This document shows positions 29,057 through 34,058 of a stretch of 34,058 nt of DNA, in pieces. Each line of letters opens with the position of its first letter. Position 1 is the stretch's first letter. The stretch lies in contig JAFRUA010000040.1 of NCBI GenBank assembly GCA_017434855.1, positions 1 to 34,058 of the forward strand, given 5' to 3'. Below the pieces are notes generated by a model. The model ran no database searches. It saw only the letters and a program-made list of their open reading frames with translations, and was not told the DNA's origin. Origin of the DNA: Clostridia bacterium. GTDB lineage: Bacteria > Bacillota > Clostridia > Oscillospirales > Acutalibacteraceae. Made by a program: the position numbers and the translations under genes.

Positions 29057-29658
29057 AGCGAACCAAGCCTGCCGGTGCCGACCGGCGGCCGAACCGCCCG
29101 ACCGCGTCGCAGATCGAAGACGAGCTGATCCGGGTCGAGGGCAAACGCCGTTTCCTTCATGTCATGCGGTCTGCGGCCTATGTGATCCTGGTGGTGGCTG
29201 CGGTGGCGGTGCTGCTGTCGCAGTTCCTGTTCCCGGTGCTGCGGGTTTACGGCCCGGGGATGCACCCCACCGTGAATGAAAACGAGATCGTCATCTGCAT
29301 CAAGCAGCGGCATTACAATCGCGGCGACATCGTTGCGCTGTATTACAACAACCGCATTCTGCTGCGCCGGGTCATCGGTGTTGCGGGGGACAGCATCACC
29401 ATTGAAGAGACCGGCGACGTCATTGTCAATGACGTGCCGCTGGATGAGCCCTATGTGGCCGAAAAATCCTTTGAGCCGGTGGATGACGATATCCTCTTTC
29501 CGCTGGAGGTGAGCGAGGGCGCTTACTTCGTTCTGGCAGACAACCGCACCCAGGCTGACAGCCGGGTGAACACCATCGGGACCGTGACAAGCGGCGACAT
29601 TGCCGGCAAGGTCCTTTGCAGCGTTTGGCCGCTGAGCACCATGCGGTCGATTGAATAA
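29053..29658 (+). CDS. signal-peptidase-I-like protein lacking the Ser/Lys dyad (SipA-like pilus factor)
   Basis: This 201-residue protein has one N-terminal membrane helix (about 39-60) and the S26 fold. Box B reads VYGPGMHPTV, so Gly69 replaces the catalytic Ser of G-x-SM-x-P. Box D reads ILLRRVIGVAGDSI, so Arg105 stands where the general-base Lys of KRVIG is expected. Box E (VLADNRTQADSR) resembles the usual GDNR/SxDSR region. With both catalytic residues gone, peptidase activity is unlikely. Streptococcal pilus islands encode SipA, also without the dyad, which is needed for pilus assembly; this gene sits in the same position beside pilin and sortase. Confidence 0.85.
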   Translation: MKRTKPAGADRRPNRPTASQIEDELIRVEGKRRFLHVMRSAAYVILVVAAVAVLLSQFLFPVLRVYGPGMHPTVNENEIVICIKQRHYNRGDIVALYYNNRILLRRVIGVAGDSITIEETGDVIVNDVPLDEPYVAEKSFEPVDDDILFPLEVSEGAYFVLADNRTQADSRVNTIGTVTSGDIAGKVLCSVWPLSTMRSIE

Positions 29659-29755
29659 CGGAACAACGGAAGGCCATTGTGCTTCCTTGTCAATAATGGC
29701 GGCGATTACGCCGACCGCCGCCGAGCAAAAAACCAAAAAGAAAGAAGGAACACAC

Positions 29756-31243
29756 ATGAAAAAAACACGCAAGATCCTTGCAATCGTTCTGGCGCTTGTG
29801 CTCGCATTTGCACTGAGCATGGCTGTGTTCGCTGTCAATGACAGCATCACCATCACCGGTGCCAAAGAAGGCGAAACCTACAGTCTTTACAAGCTGCTTG
29901 AACTTGTGGTCGACGATGAAACGAATCCGTCCGCATACTCCTATACGGTCAACTCCGATTGGGCTGAGTTCTTTGCAGCGCCGGTCGCTGCTGACCCCAC
30001 AGCGACTCCTCCGGTGGAGGCTGTTGCGGCAGGCCCGGGTTATCAGTATGTCACGATCAATGCTCAGGGCTATGTGACGGCGATTTCTGACGCTGCGGCG
30101 CTGGCGAAGGCTGCGGACGAATGGACAGGCAAGCCGGCGACTCCGGTACAGACAGTCACGGTTGCTTCAGACGAAACCACGGCGGTCTTTTCCAACCTGC
30201 CGGACGGCTACTGGCTGATCTCCTCCACCCTCGGTACCGCAAGAATGACCGAGACCACGCCGGACGATGCGGCTGTGACGATCGCTGAAAAGAACCCGGA
30301 AGATACCGTTGATAAAAAAGTTCAGGAAGATTCTTCCAGCACTTATGTCGATTCAAACGACGCGCAGGTTGGCGACACCGTGAACTTCCAGTCCACAGTC
30401 ACCCTGCTTCCGAACACTACCAACGTGGTTTATCACGATACCATGGATCCGGGTCTGACTTTCGACACCACCAGTGTTACGGTGACTGTCGGCGGAACGG
30501 CGCTTGCATCCACGTACTATACTGTGAACACGAATCCGGGCAATGGCGAGACCTTCACGGTGACCTTTACGCAGGCGTATCTTGATACGATCAGCGCAAG
30601 CACTGACGTTGTGATCTCCTACTCTGCGACGCTCAATGAGAATGCGGCCCAGACGACGACCACCACCGGTGAAGAGCCGGATGTGACGACGACCACGACT
30701 GCAGCGATCAACCCGCAGACCAACGAAGCGCATGTGACGTTCGGTAACAATCAGGAGACCACGCACGAAACCACCACGACCACGACCCACAAGTTCAGCG
30801 TCTATAAGCACGCGACCGGCAGCACGGAAAATCTTGCCGATGCGGTGTTCTCGCTGAAGAAGAACGGCACTGTGGTTCCCCTTGTCAAGATCGATGACAA
30901 CAACTATCGCGTTGCGAATCCGAGTGAGAACGCAACAACGACCAACACCTTCACGACCGTCGCTTCCGGCGATATCGTGATCTGGGGCGTTGACGCTGAC
31001 AATGACTACACTCTGGAAGAAATCACGCCGCCGGACGGCTACAATGCGCTTGGCAGCGAAGTCAATGTCACTGTGGATGCCGGCAATGCTACGCGGATCG
31101 ACGTTGAGAACAGCACCGGTTCCGAGCTGCCGTCCACCGGTGGTTATGTGCTGTGGATCTACATCATCGGCGCAGTCCTTGTGCTTGGCGCAGGCATCCT
31201 GCTTGTGGCGAAAAAGCGCACCGGCGCAACGGTTGCGGAATAA
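29756..31243 (+). CDS. LPxTG backbone pilin (SpaA/isopeptide type)
   Basis: The protein has 495 residues from ATG 29756 (GAAGGA site; the frame runs 35 codons further up without a start signal). A signal peptide ending about VFAVN is followed by an N-terminal pilin domain (YSLYKLLELVVDDE) and a middle isopeptide-type domain (DTVDKKVQEDSS, GDTVNFQSTVTLLPN). A C-terminal Cna-B-like domain carries the E-box YTLEEITPPDGY (E422). The sorting signal is LPSTG (from 458), hydrophobic helix and KKR tail. The VDKKV lysine is a candidate pilin-motif lysine for sortase polymerisation. Thr-rich runs (TTTTT) lie at about 300-345. Predicted main shaft of the pilus. Confidence 0.9.
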   Translation: MKKTRKILAIVLALVLAFALSMAVFAVNDSITITGAKEGETYSLYKLLELVVDDETNPSAYSYTVNSDWAEFFAAPVAADPTATPPVEAVAAGPGYQYVTINAQGYVTAISDAAALAKAADEWTGKPATPVQTVTVASDETTAVFSNLPDGYWLISSTLGTARMTETTPDDAAVTIAEKNPEDTVDKKVQEDSSSTYVDSNDAQVGDTVNFQSTVTLLPNTTNVVYHDTMDPGLTFDTTSVTVTVGGTALASTYYTVNTNPGNGETFTVTFTQAYLDTISASTDVVISYSATLNENAAQTTTTTGEEPDVTTTTTAAINPQTNEAHVTFGNNQETTHETTTTTTHKFSVYKHATGSTENLADAVFSLKKNGTVVPLVKIDDNNYRVANPSENATTTNTFTTVASGDIVIWGVDADNDYTLEEITPPDGYNALGSEVNVTVDAGNATRIDVENSTGSELPSTGGYVLWIYIIGAVLVLGAGILLVAKKRTGATVAE

Positions 31244-31453
31244 TCAATAAAACAGACGTTATGACAGGCAATGGAATGTCGGCGTCATTCTGAAGAAGAA
31301 AACGGAAGGGCGGGGGCAACCTTGCTCTTCCGCTTGCCTGTATTTGGGAACCGCTGATCCGGTTGCGCACACGGTCTGACGAAATTTTTCCCGTCATATC
31401 ATACGCACGGAATGAATCACCGGTTCCGGAAACAACGGTACGGAGAGCTCCAC

Positions 31454-32431
31454 ATGAAAAAACGTGCATCTACCATTTTTTTACTATTGGTTGCCTTTGT
31501 GGGGTTGTCCCTGCTGCTGTATCCCAGCGTCAGCAACTATTGGAACGCGCTGCACTCTTCCCGCGCGATCTCGGATTACGTGGAAGCGGTGGACCGCATG
31601 GGCATTGCTCAAAAGCGCGCCATGCTGGACGAAGCGTATGCCTACAACAAAAAGCTGTATGACGACGGCTACACCCTGGTGCTGCCGGAGCCGCGCAAGG
31701 AAAGCTATTTCAAGCTGCTGGACATCACGGGTACCGGCATCATGGGCTATATCGAAATTCCGAAGATCGACGTTTTTTTGCCGATCTATCACGGCACGTC
31801 TGACGAGGTGCTGCAGGTGGCTGTGGGTCACATCGAGGGCAGCTTTTTGCCCGTGGGCGGTGAAAATACCCACTGCCTGCTGTCCGGCCACCGCGGGCTG
31901 CCGACCGCCAAGCTGTTTACCCACCTGGATAAGCTGAACAACGGCGATCTGTTTACCATCCGCGTGCTGGACCTGACGCTGACCTATGAGGTGGACCACA
32001 CGGCGGTCATTCTGCCGGATGAGCTGGAAGAGCTGGACGTGGTGCCGGGGCAGGACCTGTGCACGCTGATGACCTGCACGCCCTACGGCATCAACAGCCA
32101 CCGCCTGCTGGTGCGCGGCCACCGGGTGGAAAACCCGGAGGAGATTCCGGAGCTGATGATCTCGGGCGACGCGCTGCGGATGAATCCAGGCGTGGTGGCG
32201 GTGTTCTTTGCGGTGCCGGTGCTGCTGGCAATCTTCATTCTGGTGCTGATCCGCTCGCCGAAACCGCCGAAGAAAAAGAACCCGCCGAAGAAAAAGAAAA
32301 AGCCCGCACCTGCCAAGGATGCGGCGTTGCCGGGCGACCAAAGCGGGCCGGAACCGCCGCAAAATCTGCCGGAACCGCCCGCGCCGGACAAAGGGGACGA
32401 ACCGCCGTTCCATTTGCCGGGCAGCCGATAA
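31454..32431 (+). CDS. class C sortase (pilin polymerase)
   Basis: The protein has 325 residues from ATG 31454 (GGAGAG site). Membrane helix 1 is at about 6-24 and helix 2 at about 242-262, with a long basic-proline cytoplasmic tail (PKPPKKKNPPKKKKK). Catalytic residues are His146 (LLSGHRGLPTAKLF), Cys208 (TLMTCTPYGINSHR) and Arg217. Two membrane spans and TCTPYG are class C features. I see no canonical DP(F/W) lid motif. It is expected to link the backbone pilin Lys to LPSTG Thr. The C-terminal Lys/Pro/Glu tail is longer than usual. Confidence 0.92.
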   Translation: MKKRASTIFLLLVAFVGLSLLLYPSVSNYWNALHSSRAISDYVEAVDRMGIAQKRAMLDEAYAYNKKLYDDGYTLVLPEPRKESYFKLLDITGTGIMGYIEIPKIDVFLPIYHGTSDEVLQVAVGHIEGSFLPVGGENTHCLLSGHRGLPTAKLFTHLDKLNNGDLFTIRVLDLTLTYEVDHTAVILPDELEELDVVPGQDLCTLMTCTPYGINSHRLLVRGHRVENPEEIPELMISGDALRMNPGVVAVFFAVPVLLAIFILVLIRSPKPPKKKNPPKKKKKPAPAKDAALPGDQSGPEPPQNLPEPPAPDKGDEPPFHLPGSR

Positions 32432-32455
32432 AGGATCAAAAAAGGAGTGAGATGA

Positions 32456-33382
32456 ATGCAGACACGCCGTCGGCGCCGAATCGCCAGGACCGCGCTTTTT
32501 TGCGCAGCGGCCCTGCTTTTGACGTGCCTTGCGGCCCAGGCCGCGGCCATTGTGGACGTCAACCGGCGCGGCAGCATTCATTTCCGTGTGATTTCTGACT
32601 ATGACCCGGTGCCGGGCGGCAACATTCTGCTGGTTCGCGTGGCCGACGTGGATCCGTATGGCAATTTCACCTGGGTGCCCGGTTTGCCGGACCCCGGCTT
32701 TACTCCGGAAGAAGCGATGACCTCCTATGAAAAATCGGCACAGCTTTTGACTGCGGTGCAGCAGGCGGGGCTCCCCGCGCAGGAACGCGCCATCGGTACG
32801 GACGGGACCGCGACATTTTATGACCTGACGCCGGGGCTGTATCTGTTTTATCAGACCGAACCGCCCGCCGGGTATGAAACGCTGGCGCCGTTTGTGGTGG
32901 CGATCCCGGCACAGGAGGACGGCAAAATCATCTATGACCGCGAGGTTTCGCCCAAGCCGCCGGTGATTCCGGCGGAGCCCAGCGAACCGACACAGCCGAC
33001 CGGCCCGACCGAGCCGACCGGCCCGACCGAGCCGACCGGCCCGACCGAACCGACCGGTCTGACTGAACCGACCGGTCCGACTGAACCGACGAGTCCGACC
33101 GAGCCGACCGGTCCGACTGAACCGACGAGTCCGACCGAGCCGACCGGCCCGACCGAACCGACGAACCCGACGGGTCCGACACAGCCGACCAACCCGGATG
33201 ACACAACCGGCCCCGACCGTACCGAAACGGAGCCGCCGACCGAGCCGACAACGCGCGATGAATTGCCGCGGACCGGCCAGATGAAGTGGCCGGTGGTCGC
33301 CCTGGCTGCAGCGGGTCTGCTGCTGGTGGCGGGCGGGCTGCTGCTGCGGGCAACGGGCGGCGATGACGAGGACGACCAATGA
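32456..33382 (+). CDS. LPxTG minor (basal) pilin with Glu-Pro-Thr repeat stalk
   Basis: This 308-residue secreted protein has a signal peptide ([20 protein letters not shown]) and one prealbumin/Cna-B-like domain (about 35-165: [34 protein letters not shown]). A Pro-rich stalk of [12 protein letters not shown] repeats spans about 180-250, and the LPRTG signal at 270 is followed by a hydrophobic helix. The tail after the helix is acidic (GGDDEDDQ), unlike the usual basic stop-transfer. A Pro-rich stalk is typical of the wall-anchored base pilin. AAGGAG site; overlaps the next sortase by 4 nt. Confidence 0.88.
   Translation: MQTRRRRRIARTALFCAAALLLTCLAAQAAAIVDVNRRGSIHFRVISDYDPVPGGNILLVRVADVDPYGNFTWVPGLPDPGFTPEEAMTSYEKSAQLLTAVQQAGLPAQERAIGTDGTATFYDLTPGLYLFYQTEPPAGYETLAPFVVAIPAQEDGKIIYDREVSPKPPVIPAEPSEPTQPTGPTEPTGPTEPTGPTEPTGLTEPTGPTEPTSPTEPTGPTEPTSPTEPTGPTEPTNPTGPTQPTNPDDTTGPDRTETEPPTEPTTRDELPRTGQMKWPVVALAAAGLLLVAGGLLLRATGGDDEDDQ
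32996..33190 (+). repeat. 18-nt coding tandem repeat (Glu-Pro-Thr-Gly-Pro-Thr)
   Basis: About ten degenerate units of an 18-nt repeat, built on GACCGAGCCGACCGG-like blocks, encode the stalk of the minor pilin. G/S/L/N variants show independent point changes; length variation would keep the frame. Confidence 0.9.
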
Positions 33383-33984
33383 GCCCGCGGCGTAAGATTG
33401 CCAACCGCATGATTGCGGTGGGCTGTGTGCTTTTGATCGCGGCGGTGATCTGGCTGCTGTATAACCTCAACCGCGACTGGGACGCCAAGCAGGCCAGCAA
33501 CGCCATACTGGAAGAGCTGGACGAAGCGATTTCGGAAAGCGTTTATCACGACAGCATGGCGGATGGTTCGCCGGAATTTCCCGACGATATGGACACCATC
33601 AACATCGACGGCGTGGAATATGTGGGCTATATCACGATCCCCGACCTGGAGGTCGAGCTGCCGGTGACCAAAACGTGGAGCCTTGACAAGCTCAAGATCT
33701 CACCCTGCCGCTATTCCGGCAATGTGGAGAACAACGATCTGGTCATTTGCGCCCACAATTACCGCAGCCATTTCGGGCGCCTGCGCCACCTGGAAAACGG
33801 GGCGGCGGTGCGTTTCAAGGATGTGCACGGTACCGTGACGCTTTACAGGGTGGTGGCGTCAGAGATCCTGCAGCCCACGGCGATCGAGGACATGACCGTT
33901 TCTGACGCGGATCTGACGCTGTTCACCTGCACCTATGGGGGCTGGACGCGCTATACCGTCCGCTGTGAAAGGGTCAAAAAATAA
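33379..33984 (+). CDS. second sortase (class B/D-like, wall-anchoring candidate)
   Basis: This 201-residue protein has one N-terminal membrane helix (about 11-28). The sortase fold shows [16 protein letters not shown], catalytic His126 ([14 protein letters not shown]), Cys184 ([16 protein letters not shown]) and Arg191 or 195. It lacks the C-terminal membrane span of the class C enzyme, so it probably attaches the finished pilus base to peptidoglycan. ATGA overlap with the minor pilin gene indicates coupled translation. Substrate assignment is inferred. Confidence 0.88.
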   Translation: MSPRRKIANRMIAVGCVLLIAAVIWLLYNLNRDWDAKQASNAILEELDEAISESVYHDSMADGSPEFPDDMDTINIDGVEYVGYITIPDLEVELPVTKTWSLDKLKISPCRYSGNVENNDLVICAHNYRSHFGRLRHLENGAAVRFKDVHGTVTLYRVVASEILQPTAIEDMTVSDADLTLFTCTYGGWTRYTVRCERVKK

Positions 33985-34003
33985 ACAAGGATTTGCGTAT
34001 ATT

Positions 34004-34037
34004 TTGCCCCGCAGCGACCGACGGTTCTGCGGGGCAA
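34004..34037 (+). terminator. hairpin at the end of the pilus operon
   Basis: TTGCCCCGCAG (34004-34014) pairs perfectly with CTGCGGGGCAA (34027-34037). No T-run follows on the plus strand within the window, so termination is likely but not certain. Confidence 0.6.
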
Positions 34038-34058
34038 GCCGCCGCCGGGGCGCGCCGA

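Overview
The window reads as a chromosomal segment of a GC-rich, low-motility gut-type Clostridia, most likely an uncultured Oscillospirales/Ruminococcaceae relative. The evidence is the gene content (HPr with the Ser46 regulatory site, RNase Y, a T-box leader, a SpaA-type sortase pilus locus, VanW, a CotH/lamin-tail lipoprotein), strong AAGGAGG ribosome sites, TTGACA-17-TATAAT promoters, and secreted proteins ending in an amphipathic FF-rich helix. No rRNA, tRNA, CRISPR array or complete insertion sequence was seen.

Layout. 1-5.6 kb: cell-surface proteins. These are a DUF6273-like protein, an opposing alpha/beta-hydrolase-like protein with Cys where the nucleophile Ser should be, three small lipoproteins that look like a duplicated promoter-gene-terminator cassette, and a four-helix membrane protein. 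5.6-9.9 kb: rlmA (minus strand) diverging from a YbaK-type tRNA deacylase and a 971-residue lamin-tail/CotH lipoprotein. 9.87-10.62 kb: two tandem repeats, each carrying a 20-21-residue hydrophobic peptide gene on the minus strand facing a short antisense RNA on the plus strand, which has the architecture of a type I toxin-antitoxin pair. 10.7-12.85 kb: YqeG phosphatase, VanW protein, TIM-barrel protein. 12.9-13.6 kb: a candidate structured minus-strand RNA and a 43-residue peptide gene. 13.6-15.35 kb: rimM, trmD, ptsH.

15.4-23.26 kb is the metabolic heart of the window. A T-box leader with an apparent AUC (isoleucine) specifier precedes an HTH-cupin-acyl-CoA-synthetase fusion. After it come a four-helix-bundle protein, a P-loop ATPase, a four-subunit 2-oxoacid:ferredoxin oxidoreductase of the VOR type, and ilvE. 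Read together, these can activate a branched-chain acid, reductively carboxylate it to the 2-oxoacid and transaminate it. This would be a scavenging route to isoleucine/valine/leucine, switched on when tRNA-Ile is uncharged. The same enzymes can also run in the degradative direction.

23.3-28.6 kb: GtrA-like protein, RNase Y, a RluA-family pseudouridine synthase, a repeat-rich intergenic stretch, and a two-gene ThrE-type threonine/serine exporter on the minus strand. 28.7-34.0 kb: a complete pilus operon (coiled-coil protein, signal-peptidase-like protein lacking both catalytic residues, LPxTG backbone pilin, class C sortase, LPxTG minor pilin with Glu-Pro-Thr repeats, second sortase).

Scattered between genes are short arrays of about five 7-nt units (about 35 nt each). 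They have several different unit sequences, and two families occur in inverted orientation around gene blocks. One array lies inside the start region of the P-loop ATPase, where a change of one unit would shift the reading frame.
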